Below are positions 30,254 through 39,530 of a DNA stretch of 64,000 nt, piece after piece. This DNA is from Chthoniobacter sp. (GTDB lineage: Bacteria > Verrucomicrobiota > Verrucomicrobiia > Chthoniobacterales > Chthoniobacteraceae): the NCBI GenBank assembly GCA_021414005.1, contig JAIOPH010000037.1, positions 1 through 64,000 on the forward strand. The letters run 5' to 3'. Positions within the stretch are counted from its first letter, which is position 1; every line of letters starts with the position of its first letter. Both the position numbers and the translations under genes were made by a program. The notes below the pieces were generated by a model. It made no database searches. It was given only the letters and a program-made list of their open reading frames with translations, and had not been told where the DNA came from.

Positions 30254-31948
30254 CTAGACGCGGAAAAGCGCGCCCATCTTTTTGCCGAGAATGCGGCTGG
30301 TGGCAAAGATCGTGAGCCCGAGGAAGACCATGGCCCAGACGCCGAGCGCGGAGGCGACGAAGCGGCCTTCACCCATGAGCTGGAAGAGTTCGTAAATTGC
30401 CTTGGTGATCGGGAAATGCTGCTGTTTCTGCGCGAGGATGAGCGAGTCGGAAACTTCCAGCATGGCGAAGGAAAACGTGAGCAATCCACCGGCGAGAACG
30501 TTCGCGGTGATGAGCGGGAAGGTGATGCGCCGCAGAGTGCGCAGCGGCGGGCAACCCAGATTCTGCGCAGCTTCCTCCAGCGTCACGCTGGTCTGTTGGA
30601 GACCGGCGACGGTGGCGCGCAGGATGTAGGGCAGCCGGCGCACGGAGTAGGCGACGATGAGCAGGAGCGTGGGATCTTTCGTCGGATTCAGCCAGGCAAA
30701 GGCGCGGCCATCCTGGGTCATGGAGATGTAGCCAAAGGCGAGGACTAGCCCGGGCACAGCGAGCGGCAGCATGGCCAGCGCATCAAGCAGCGCCCGACCG
30801 GGCAGCGTGGTGCGGACTACGACGTAGGCGATGGCCACGCCGAGCACGACATCGAACACCGTCGAACAGGCGGCGTATTTCACGCTGTTGATGATCGAAG
30901 GCACGGTCAGTCCGTGGCCGAGTGCGGCTTGGTAATGCTCCAGCGTCCAACTTTCCGGCAGTATCGTGCGGTACCAATCGCCGGCGAAGGACACGCAGAT
31001 CACGCCGAGATGCGGCAGCAGCGCTAGCGCCGTGACCGCCGCGAAACCCAGCGCGCAGGCCCATTGCGCGGCGAGGCCGGGAGTCCGCGCGCCGCCGAGG
31101 GTCGTCGCCTTCGCCGTCATCGCGCTGCCGGTTTGGCCAAAGCCGAGCTTACCCGCGGCGTAAAGTAACGCCGTGCTCGCGAGCATCACGACCACGAGTG
31201 CGAAGGGGAACGGATTTCCGGCAATCTCCTTGATACCGTAGAAAATCTGCACCGGCGTGACGCGCGTGAGATCGAAGACCAGCGGCACGCCCAACTCGGT
31301 GAACGCGAAGATGAAGACGATGATGCCGCCGGCAAAAAGCCCCGGCATGATCAGCGGCAGCGTGATCCGGCGAAATCTGCGGAAGCCCGTGCAGCCGAGG
31401 TTCTCCGCCGCCTCCTCCATCGCGGGATCGAGATTCGCGAGCGCCGCGGTGAGGTTTAAAAAAAGGATGGGATAAAGGTGCAGGGCGTTCAGTGCGACCA
31501 CGCCCCACATGCGGCCGCTGCCCAGCCAGTCGATGGTTTCGTCCGCGCCGAGCACGCCGACTTTCACGAGCAAGGCATTGAGCGCGCCATACTGGCCGAG
31601 CATCTGCCGGATGCCAATCGCTCCGACAAACGGCGGCAGAATCATCGGCACGAGAACCGCCGCGGAGAGCAGCTTCTTGCCGGGAAATTCCCAGCGGTCC
31701 GCCACGAACGCCAGCGGCAGCGCCAGCGCCAGCGCCGCGAGCGTGCTCCCGCACGCGAGCAGGAAGGCGTTGCGCAGCCCTTCGAGATAGATGCGATTGC
31801 GAAAGACCTCGCCGAGGAAGGACAGCGTGAACCGCCCGTCGGCATCCACAAAGGCCCCGCCGAGCACCGTGCCGATGGGCCACACAAAAAAAGCCGCGAA
31901 GAACACGGCGGTGAGCGCATAGACGAGCCAGGCGAGGGTCTTCGACAT
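30254..31948 (-). CDS. iron(III)-type ABC transporter permease with two fused permease domains
   Basis: Two repeated EAAENLGC/EEAAQNLGCPPLRTLRRITFPL EAA-loop motifs, about 12 TM segments. Confidence 0.85.
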   Translation of the reverse strand: MSKTLAWLVYALTAVFFAAFFVWPIGTVLGGAFVDADGRFTLSFLGEVFRNRIYLEGLRNAFLLACGSTLAALALALPLAFVADRWEFPGKKLLSAAVLVPMILPPFVGAIGIRQMLGQYGALNALLVKVGVLGADETIDWLGSGRMWGVVALNALHLYPILFLNLTAALANLDPAMEEAAENLGCTGFRRFRRITLPLIMPGLFAGGIIVFIFAFTELGVPLVFDLTRVTPVQIFYGIKEIAGNPFPFALVVVMLASTALLYAAGKLGFGQTGSAMTAKATTLGGARTPGLAAQWACALGFAAVTALALLPHLGVICVSFAGDWYRTILPESWTLEHYQAALGHGLTVPSIINSVKYAACSTVFDVVLGVAIAYVVVRTTLPGRALLDALAMLPLAVPGLVLAFGYISMTQDGRAFAWLNPTKDPTLLLIVAYSVRRLPYILRATVAGLQQTSVTLEEAAQNLGCPPLRTLRRITFPLITANVLAGGLLTFSFAMLEVSDSLILAQKQQHFPITKAIYELFQLMGEGRFVASALGVWAMVFLGLTIFATSRILGKKMGALFRV

Positions 31949-32006
31949 CGCGCGGACGCCTACCCGAAACGCGTCCGCGCGTCACGGCGTTTTCCCGGCC
32001 GGCGAT

Positions 32007-33986
32007 TTACGCGTTCGGAAGCTGTGATTTCAAAATGAACGTCATCGCCTTGAGGCAGAGCTCATGGAGATTAAACGGTTTCGTAATGAAGTCGCAGCCG
32101 CCGCTGAGCATGGACTGCTCCCGGTGCTCCGGCGTCGCCATCCCCGTCACGAAAATGATTGGTGTGGCGTGATTGAGCGGAAGTTCGCGGATTTGGCGGC
32201 ACAGCTCAAAACCGTCCGTGCCCGGCAACCGCACATCGAGAACGATCAGGTCGTAGCGGAAGCGCGCGAGTTCGGCGAGCGCGGCGGCGGGTTCCTGCGC
32301 GCACGTCGTGCGCATCCCGGCGGTCTCCATCGCCATCTGGATGGCCGCGCCATTTTCCGCGTCGTCATCCACGGCGAAGATCTGCGCGGTCGCGGGATCG
32401 CGTACCTGCGCGAAGCTGCGGTTCCGTTGGAGCACGCCTAGGAACTCGATGGTCTGCTGAACGGTGCGTAGCGTCGAGGGATTGATCTGCTCGGGCGTTT
32501 CGTAAAGGCCGCGCGTGAGTTCGGAAAAGGTCGTGAGGACGCGGTGGACGGCGAATTGGCCGGCGGCCCGCGTGCGTTCGGAAAAGCCCTGCACATGGCA
32601 GAAAAGTTCGTTGAGCAGACTGAGATCGTCGGGCGTTTTCGTGAACGAGTGGAAGCACTGCCGCATGGCACCATGCGCGCTCCGTGCGTCCTTTTCGGTG
32701 AGCGTCTCGGCCATGCCTTCGACGAGCGTTGTGACCATCGTGGTCGGCGTTGGTTCGGGCGAAACGGGGTGATCGTGAACCGCGGCGGGCGTTTCCGATT
32801 TGCCGTGTGAACGCGACCCGGCTGTGGCGAATTTTACCTGCAACCGGGCCTCCGCGAGCGAGGCGCTCAGCTCGCGGATTTCGCGCTGCGCGGTTTGCAG
32901 ACAGGTGGCGATGTCAATGGTTTCGAGTCGCTGCTTTTCAAAACGATTCTGCAGCACCGCCAGTTCCTCCTGGCCACCGCGTGCGCTTTCGCCGGTCGCT
33001 TCGAGCACGGCTACGTGGTTGCACAACTCGATGAGCTGCGCCTCCAGCGTGACCGCACCACCAGCCAGCCCGCGCAGGCTTTCGCGCTCATGAAAAATCT
33101 GCCCGATCTGCTCCTGAGCGGCTTGGAGCGAAGCGAGCGCTCCATCGCGCTCACCGGCCACCGACTGGAACTGCATGGCCAGCATTTCCAACTCCTGCCG
33201 TAGCGCGGTGATCTGCTCGGCGTCGTCCTGCCGCGCGGTGGCTTCTTGGGTGGAAAGCCCAGCCGTCCGGCTGCGCAGCTCCTCCAGTTCGCGGGATAAG
33301 TCCTCGACCTGCTGCGCCGTGGCATCGCGGTCGAGCGTGGTCGCTTCCAGCCGCCGCCGAAAATCAGCGGCCTCCGCTTCGACGCGGCGATTGGCCGCGG
33401 TGAAAATCTCCTGCTTGTCTTCCAAATCGGCGATCTGATCCTCCGCGTGAGCGAGCTTGGCCTGCATTTCCAGGAGCTGCGCGTGCGCCCCATCGCGCGC
33501 CTGGCGGATGGCGTTGAGCTGCTTCTGGGTTTCTGCGGCGATTTTGCCGGGGTCGCCGTGGGTCCGATGAAAACTCTCCACCTGCTGCCGTGCCTCATCG
33601 CGCTGGCGCAATGCCTCCTGCCGCTCGCGGTCGGCGTTCTCCAGCTTGCGGGCCGCTTCGGCCTGCTCGCGGCTGTGGCGGTCGCTCTCGGCCATCGCCG
33701 CATCGCGCTCTTGGATAAGCGAAGTCACTTCGACAAATTGCGAGCGGAGGTTCGTCTCCGTATCGCGCATGATCACGAGCTGCTGCTCCGCCCGCGCTAG
33801 TTGCTGCAGCGCGGCGTCTCGCGCCTGTCCCGCAGCGTGGGCCTCGGCGAGGGCCTGCTGGAGCTGGATTGCAAGCCCCGCCGACCCCGGTTCCCGGGCA
33901 AGCGGAATCACCGCCATGGGCGATAACGACGCGGACGCGGGAATGAACTCGATGCAATCGGCGTCTTCAGGTTGAGGTTGAGACAT
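32007..33986 (-). CDS. coiled-coil protein with a C-terminal response-regulator receiver domain
   Basis: Receiver IFAVDDDAENGAAI...YDLIVLDVRLPGTDGFELCRQIR...IIFVTG...CDFITKPFNLHEL; long heptad region upstream. Confidence 0.85.
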   Translation of the reverse strand: MSQPQPEDADCIEFIPASASLSPMAVIPLAREPGSAGLAIQLQQALAEAHAAGQARDAALQQLARAEQQLVIMRDTETNLRSQFVEVTSLIQERDAAMAESDRHSREQAEAARKLENADRERQEALRQRDEARQQVESFHRTHGDPGKIAAETQKQLNAIRQARDGAHAQLLEMQAKLAHAEDQIADLEDKQEIFTAANRRVEAEAADFRRRLEATTLDRDATAQQVEDLSRELEELRSRTAGLSTQEATARQDDAEQITALRQELEMLAMQFQSVAGERDGALASLQAAQEQIGQIFHERESLRGLAGGAVTLEAQLIELCNHVAVLEATGESARGGQEELAVLQNRFEKQRLETIDIATCLQTAQREIRELSASLAEARLQVKFATAGSRSHGKSETPAAVHDHPVSPEPTPTTMVTTLVEGMAETLTEKDARSAHGAMRQCFHSFTKTPDDLSLLNELFCHVQGFSERTRAAGQFAVHRVLTTFSELTRGLYETPEQINPSTLRTVQQTIEFLGVLQRNRSFAQVRDPATAQIFAVDDDAENGAAIQMAMETAGMRTTCAQEPAAALAELARFRYDLIVLDVRLPGTDGFELCRQIRELPLNHATPIIFVTGMATPEHREQSMLSGGCDFITKPFNLHELCLKAMTFILKSQLPNA

Positions 33987-34142
33987 ACGGAGAGGCGCTG
34001 CCGGCTGGGTAAACCGGCGACATGAACTCCAAGTGAAAGCACCGCGCATGCCTCGCGCGGCCCGGTTACCGGCAGACTCTCTGAAGGATATTTCCGCCGA
34101 CTCTCGATGCTGGTCGGTGTCTCAGCTACGGGAACGCCATTC

Positions 34143-34538
34143 TCACTTCACGCCGGCCACCTGAAACCCTTCGCCCGTCAAAACGGCCCGGATTTTCGTC
34201 GCCTGATCCCCTTGAATTTCAATCGTACGCCCCTTCACCGTGCCCCCGCAGCCGCAGGCCACCCTCACCTTTTTCGCCACTGTCTCAATGACCGACCCCG
34301 GCAGATGGGTGGCAAAATCGTGAATCACGATCACGGTCTTTCCGCCGCGCTGCGCCGTCTCGCGCCGCAGGACCACCCGGCCCATTTTCCACACCGGCAA
34401 CGGGGGCGTCGGCACCGGCGCGGATTCCGGCGCGGCTGGCAAATCGCCCATTTCCAGTCCGGCGAAAGCCGCATTCAATCCGGCGCGCGGCGACTGTGCG
34501 GCATTTGTCTCGATACGGTTTTTTTCTTCGCGGGGCAT
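34143..34538 (-). CDS. SUI1/eIF1-like (YciH) translation factor family
   Basis: VVLRRETAQRGGKTVIVIHDF, KKVRVACGCGGTVKGRTIEIQGDQATKIRAVLTGEGF. Confidence 0.9.
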   Translation of the reverse strand: MPREEKNRIETNAAQSPRAGLNAAFAGLEMGDLPAAPESAPVPTPPLPVWKMGRVVLRRETAQRGGKTVIVIHDFATHLPGSVIETVAKKVRVACGCGGTVKGRTIEIQGDQATKIRAVLTGEGFQVAGVK

Positions 34539-34669
34539 GGCGGGACCTGAGCTAGCCGCCCACGCGCCGCAAGGCAATGCCGGCCGCGTAAGGATTGCCC
34601 CGCGCTGGGATGCGGACGCGGCGAAGAAACCGTTGCCTGTTGCGCGGCGTGGCCCGTAGGGTTCCCTCC

Positions 34670-35704
34670 ATGCTTCAAACTACCGAGGTGCCGTCTCCCC
34701 TGGCGGAGCCCTCCGCGTTTCGCCAAACTTTTTTCGCCGCCTACCGCTGGATGCTGCTCGCGCGGCTCCTGGAGGAAAAAATCGCCAGCCTGTATCGCGG
34801 CGGAAAAATCATTGGCGGCGTCTTTTTGGGGCGCGGGCAGGAGGCGCTCAGCGTGGCGGTGGGCATGGCGTTGCAGAAAGGGGACATCTTTGCCCCGCTC
34901 ATCCGTGATCAGGCCGGGCGGCTGGCTTTTGGCGAATCCCTGCTCGATTGCACGCGCACCTACATGGGCTCGCGCCTCGGGCCGATGCGCGGGCGCGATG
35001 GCAACGTCCACCGCGGCCGTCCGCGCGAGGGGATGTTCGCGATGATCAGCCACCTCGGCGCGATGATTCCGGCGGTCGTGGGCGCGCTGCTCGCGCGGCG
35101 CTTCCGCGGCGTCACGGGCACGGTCGGCGCGACGTGCCTGGGCGATGGCGCGACTTCGACGGGGGCGTTTCACGAGGGGCTGAACATGGCTGCGGTGGAA
35201 AAGCTGCCGCTCATCGTGGTCGTGGCGAACAACCAGTACGCCTACTCCACGCCCAACGCGCGCCAGTTTGCCTGCGAGGATCTGGTGGACAAAGCGGTGG
35301 GCTACGGCGTGACGGGACATCGGCTCGACGCCACGGATTTGGAAACCTGCCTGCGCGTTTTGAACAAGGCTGTCGCCAACGCCCGCGACGGCGGCGGACC
35401 GCAACTCGTGGTCGCCTCACTGCTCCGGCTCGCCGGCCACGGCGAGCACGATGACGCGCACTACATCGACGACCGGCTGCGCGAATCGCGGCTCGGGCTC
35501 GACTGCCTGAAAGTCGCCGAACAGCGCCTGCTGGCGGAAGGCTGGGCCGACGAGTCCGCGCTGCACGGACTCGAAAACAACGCGCAGCGCCAGATCGACG
35601 AAGCCGTGGCCACGACCCTGCGCGAACCGGCCCCCGACCCCAATGTGGAAGACTGGTGCGCGCTCGCCACGCGCCACCTCAGCGAATCCTCGCACGCGGA
35701 ATGA
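34670..35704 (+). CDS. thiamine-dependent 2-oxo acid dehydrogenase E1 alpha subunit
   Basis: LGRGQEALSVAVGMAL, TPP motif GDGATSTGAFHEGLNMAAVEKLPLIVVVANNQYAYSTP. Confidence 0.9.
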   Translation: MLQTTEVPSPLAEPSAFRQTFFAAYRWMLLARLLEEKIASLYRGGKIIGGVFLGRGQEALSVAVGMALQKGDIFAPLIRDQAGRLAFGESLLDCTRTYMGSRLGPMRGRDGNVHRGRPREGMFAMISHLGAMIPAVVGALLARRFRGVTGTVGATCLGDGATSTGAFHEGLNMAAVEKLPLIVVVANNQYAYSTPNARQFACEDLVDKAVGYGVTGHRLDATDLETCLRVLNKAVANARDGGGPQLVVASLLRLAGHGEHDDAHYIDDRLRESRLGLDCLKVAEQRLLAEGWADESALHGLENNAQRQIDEAVATTLREPAPDPNVEDWCALATRHLSESSHAE

Positions 35705-36663
35705 TCACCTACCTCGAAGCCATCCGCGAAGCCCAGGCCCGCGCGCTCGCCGACGACCCGCGCGTTTACATCTACGGCCAGGATGTGGGCGCGTTTGGCG
35801 GTGCATTCAAAGCCACGAAAAATCTCGCGCAGGAATTTCCCGGTCGCGTGCTCGACTCGCCGATCAGCGAGGACGCCATGGTCGGCAGCGCCATCGGCGC
35901 GGCCATCGAGGGGATGCGCCCGATCATCGAGATGCAGTTCGCGGATTTCTCGACCGTCGGTTTCAATCAAATCGTGAACCACGCCGCGACGCTGCACTGG
36001 CGCACCAATGTCCCCTGCCCCATTACCATTCGCCTGCCCAGCGGCGGCACCGCTGGCGCAGGACCGTTTCACAGCCAGAGCATGGAGGCGCTCTACGCGC
36101 ACTACCCCGGCCTCATCGTTATGACGCCCGCCACGGTCGAGGACGCCTACTCCATGTTGCTCGAAGCGGTGGCCATCGACGACCCGGTCATCTTTTGCGA
36201 GCACAAGTATCTCTATTACCATTTGAAAGCCGACGCGCTCCCGACCGAGGCCATGCCCACCGGCAAAGCGCGCATCGCCCGCGCCGGCCGCGACGCCACG
36301 ATCGTGACTTACAGCGCGATGGTCCATGAGTCGCTCGCGTGCGCGGAGGAACTCGCGCTCGAAGGCTGGGAGATCGAAGTCATCGACCTGCGCACGATCA
36401 AGCCGCTAGACACCGACACCGTGCTCGCCAGCGTCGCGCGCACCGGGCGGCTGCTCGCCGTGGGCGAAGCGTTCCCGTGGGGCGGCGTCACGGCGGAAAT
36501 CCTCGCCCGCGTCGCCACCGAAGGCTTCGGCCTGCTCGACGCTCCGCCGATGCGCCTGAACGCCAAAGACACGCCCGTCCCTTACCACCCGAACCTCTGG
36601 GGCACGCACCGTCCGACGGCGAAAACCATCAGCGCGCGGATGCGCGATCTGCTCCGACTTTAG
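35701..36663 (+). CDS. 2-oxo acid dehydrogenase E1 beta subunit
   Basis: ALADDPRVYIYGQDVGAFGGAFKATKNL, DSPISEDAMVGSAIGAAIEGMRPIIEMQFADF; 4-nt overlap with E1 alpha. Confidence 0.92.
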   Translation: MITYLEAIREAQARALADDPRVYIYGQDVGAFGGAFKATKNLAQEFPGRVLDSPISEDAMVGSAIGAAIEGMRPIIEMQFADFSTVGFNQIVNHAATLHWRTNVPCPITIRLPSGGTAGAGPFHSQSMEALYAHYPGLIVMTPATVEDAYSMLLEAVAIDDPVIFCEHKYLYYHLKADALPTEAMPTGKARIARAGRDATIVTYSAMVHESLACAEELALEGWEIEVIDLRTIKPLDTDTVLASVARTGRLLAVGEAFPWGGVTAEILARVATEGFGLLDAPPMRLNAKDTPVPYHPNLWGTHRPTAKTISARMRDLLRL

Positions 36664-36674
36664 AAACCGAGATC

Positions 36675-37874
36675 ATGCCGAGAATTCCGATCATCATGCC
36701 GCAGCTCGGGGAGTCCATCGCCGAGGCTACTATCGTCGCGATTCCTTTTACCGTCGGCGACGCCGTCGAGAGCGATCAGGATGTCCTCGAAGTCGAGACG
36801 AACAAGGCGACGATGGGCGTAACCGCGCCGTGCGCTGGGCAGTTGGCGGAGTTGCTCGTGGAGGTCGGGCAAAGCTACGCCGTCGGCGCGACGCTCGGCT
36901 TTCTCGAAGTTACCGACGAAGAAGCCAGGCGCGCCGGACTCGACGCGCCCGCTCCAGTCGCGGTCGCGGAGGAGGCCAACGGCCATACTCCCGCATCCGC
37001 GGGCGTGCCGAAAAAATCCAGCGTCCAGCCGACCGTGCGCGGGCTGCCCGTGCCGGCGCACGCGGCGGGCGCGGGCTTCATGTCGCCGCGGATGAAGGCG
37101 CGGATGAACGAACTCGGCCTGCACGCCGCCGACCTCGCGGGCATCGCCGGCAGCGGCGCGGCGGGGCGCGTGACCGTCGAGGACTTCGAGAAATTTCTCT
37201 CCCAACTCGAGCACCACAAGCTCAGCCCCGCGTCCTCCATGCGCGTGGCCGTGGCCGACGCCATGCGCCGGAGCTGGACGCGCCCGCTCGCCACCGTCGG
37301 CATGTCCGTGCGCCTCGACGCCCTCCTCGCGCATCGCAAAACGAGCGACCCCAAACCCGGCCCCGCACTCTACGCACTGCGGGCACTCGCCCTCGCGCTC
37401 GGCGAAAACAGCGCGCCCGCCGGCCGGCTCATCGGCGAGAAAATCGTCCATCCCCGGGCCATCGACCTCGGTTTTGCCGTCGAGGCCGAGGACGGCGTGC
37501 TCGTGCCCGTGCTGCGCCAGGCCGACCAGACCCCGCTCGCGCAGATGGTCGCCCGCTACAGCGAACTCGTGGAACTCGCCCGCCAGCGCCGCCTGCCGCC
37601 GGGCGCGCAAGGCGGCTCGATCGCCACGGTCACAAACTTCGGCACCTTCGGCCTCGAATGGGCCACGCCGATCCCGCTCCCCGAGCAGACGCTCGTGCTC
37701 GGCATGGGCGCGGGCCGCGTGGTCCCGCATTGGGACAAACAGGCCGCGCAATTCGTGCCCGTGACCGAAGCCCAACTCACCCTCAGCTTTGACCACCGCG
37801 TCCTCGACGGCGGCGGCGCGGGCCGCCTCCTCCAGCGCATCGGCTCGCTCCTGCAAACGCCGGAAGCGCTTTAG
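36675..37874 (+). CDS. 2-oxo acid dehydrogenase E2 acyltransferase
   Basis: Lipoyl motif VLEVETNKATMGVTAP, E3-binding domain (SPRMKARMNELGLHAADLAGIAGSGAAGRVTVEDFEKF), catalytic SFDHRVLDGGGAG. Confidence 0.92.
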   Translation: MPRIPIIMPQLGESIAEATIVAIPFTVGDAVESDQDVLEVETNKATMGVTAPCAGQLAELLVEVGQSYAVGATLGFLEVTDEEARRAGLDAPAPVAVAEEANGHTPASAGVPKKSSVQPTVRGLPVPAHAAGAGFMSPRMKARMNELGLHAADLAGIAGSGAAGRVTVEDFEKFLSQLEHHKLSPASSMRVAVADAMRRSWTRPLATVGMSVRLDALLAHRKTSDPKPGPALYALRALALALGENSAPAGRLIGEKIVHPRAIDLGFAVEAEDGVLVPVLRQADQTPLAQMVARYSELVELARQRRLPPGAQGGSIATVTNFGTFGLEWATPIPLPEQTLVLGMGAGRVVPHWDKQAAQFVPVTEAQLTLSFDHRVLDGGGAGRLLQRIGSLLQTPEAL

Positions 37875-38419
37875 CCGCCGGCCACCTCAAACACCTCCCG
37901 CCGCAGCACGCCGACGAACGGCAGATTCCGGTAGCGTTCCGCGTAGTCCAGTCCGTAGCCCACGACGAATTCATCGCCGATCTCGAAGCCGACAAAATCC
38001 GCGTCGAGTTCCTCCGCCCGCACCTTCGCTTTTCGCAACAGCACACACACGCGCACGCTCGCCGGGCTTTCGCCGCGCAGTCGCGCGCAGATGGCGTGCA
38101 GCGTGCGCCCGCTGTCGAGGATGTCGTCCAGTACCAGCACATGACGCCCGCGGACATCGGGCAGGTTCAGTTGGTGGAAAGTCACCGTCCCCGTGCTCTC
38201 TGTGCCGCCGTGGTAGCTGGCCACGCGCAGGCAATCCAGCCGCAGCGGCAGCGGGATGCGCCGCAGCAGATCCGCCGCAAAAATCAGCGAGCCATTGAGC
38301 ACCGCGACGACCGTCAGCTCCTCGCCGCGGTACGCGTCCGTGATCTCAGCCGCCAGCACATCCAGCCGGCTCAGGATGGTCTGCTCGTGGAAAAGGATGC
38401 GGTCGATGTCGTCGAGCAT
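37871..38419 (-). CDS. hpt: hypoxanthine phosphoribosyltransferase
   Basis: VLNGSLIFAADLLRRI, PRPP loop VLVLDDILDSGRTLHAI, DFVGFEIGDEFVVGYGLDYAERYRNLP. Confidence 0.93.
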   Translation of the reverse strand: MLDDIDRILFHEQTILSRLDVLAAEITDAYRGEELTVVAVLNGSLIFAADLLRRIPLPLRLDCLRVASYHGGTESTGTVTFHQLNLPDVRGRHVLVLDDILDSGRTLHAICARLRGESPASVRVCVLLRKAKVRAEELDADFVGFEIGDEFVVGYGLDYAERYRNLPFVGVLRREVFEVAGG

Positions 38420-38431
38420 GGTGTGAAAGGC

Positions 38432-38478
38432 GCATGACGAATGACGGAATGACAAAAGAATGTCGAAACGCGAATGAC
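38432..38478. repeat. GAATGAC heptamer cluster upstream of hpt
   Basis: GCATGAC GAATGAC G GAATGAC ... GAATGAC on plus strand, 13 nt from the hpt start. Confidence 0.65.
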
Positions 38479-38534
38479 GGTTGCCGGGACGGCTTCAAAG
38501 CCCTCGTCCGCATTTCCCAAAATGCACCGCCGAC

Positions 38535-38672
38535 TCAGACTTCCTCGTCAAACTCCAGCCGCAACTGTGAGGGGCGCACGCGGCTGGCGCGGTCGCGGTC
38601 GCGAAGTTGGCGGCGATAGAGCCAGACGAAAAGCGCGGAGACGAGCGTGATTTCGATGCAGAGGCCGAGCAT
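38535..38672 (-). CDS. single-TM microprotein downstream of lexA
   Basis: 45 aa: MLGLCIEITLVSALFVWLYRRQLRDRDRASRVRPSQLRLEFDEEV; starts 19 nt after the lexA stop, same strand. Confidence 0.45.
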   Translation of the reverse strand: MLGLCIEITLVSALFVWLYRRQLRDRDRASRVRPSQLRLEFDEEV

Positions 38673-38691
38673 GGGAAGAGTCGGCTGGCCG

Positions 38692-39306
38692 TTATTTTTG
38701 GAACTTGCGGATGAGGGCCACCATGACGCCTTGGATGTAGAGCTCGCGGGCGGGCAGCAGGTCGGGAAAACGCGGGTTTTCGGCCTTAAGGTAGGGGCGA
38801 CCGCGCTGGAGCAGGTAGCGCTTGAGGGTGGTCTCGCCATCAATGAGCGCGGCGACCACGGAGCCGGGCCGGGGCTCGCGGTTTTCGAGAATGACGAGGT
38901 CGCCGTCGTGAATATCGGCACCGATCATGGAATCGCCGCGCACTTTCAAGGCAAAGACGCCGCGGCTCCTGGTGAGGCCCACGCTGGCCGCGTCGATGGA
39001 AACGATGCCGTCGTTTTCCTGCTCCACGGTCTCGGCGTAACCGGCGGCGATCTGGCCGTAGATGGGTACGTCGATGATCGCCTCGCGCTCCAGGTGGGCG
39101 GTGAGCGCGACGGCGCGGGCCTTGCCGGCGGGGCGCTGGATGACGCCCTTTTTCTGCAAGGCGCGGAGGTGGTTCATCGCCGCGGTCTGGCTGGCGAAGC
39201 CGAAGTGCTGCTGGATCTCGCGGGTCGAAGGGATGATGCCCGACCGCGCCTGGGAGTTGGCGATGAAGTCGAGAATTTCCTGCTGGCGGGTGGTGAGCTT
39301 TGGCAT
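38692..39306 (-). CDS. lexA: SOS repressor LexA
   Basis: HTH with STREIQQHFGFASQTAAMNHLRALQKKG, cleavage site IAAGYAE, catalytic GDSM and ETTLKRY lysine. Confidence 0.95.
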   Translation of the reverse strand: MPKLTTRQQEILDFIANSQARSGIIPSTREIQQHFGFASQTAAMNHLRALQKKGVIQRPAGKARAVALTAHLEREAIIDVPIYGQIAAGYAETVEQENDGIVSIDAASVGLTRSRGVFALKVRGDSMIGADIHDGDLVILENREPRPGSVVAALIDGETTLKRYLLQRGRPYLKAENPRFPDLLPARELYIQGVMVALIRKFQK

Positions 39307-39319
39307 GTTCCAGCGAACA
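39306..39319 (-). promoter_or_regulatory. candidate LexA operator TGTTC-N4-GAACA overlapping the lexA start codon
   Basis: TGTTCCAGCGAACA, perfect 5+5 palindrome, read directly. Confidence 0.75.
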
Positions 39320-39530
39320 CTATTTTTCCCGCTTACAATGGCAACGAAAATTTCATCTGTCGCGGCGGGTCGCCAACCGCGCATTCGGCCCGCTCGGGTT
39401 TTCGTTTGACGTTCGCGCGACCGGCCCGCGAGTCTCCGGCTCCGCATGGTCCGCCGCTCGTACTGCCCCTCCCCGGCGCGTCGGCCACCGCTTCCACTAT
39501 TTCCAACCACTACCTTTAAAAGCTCCGCCC

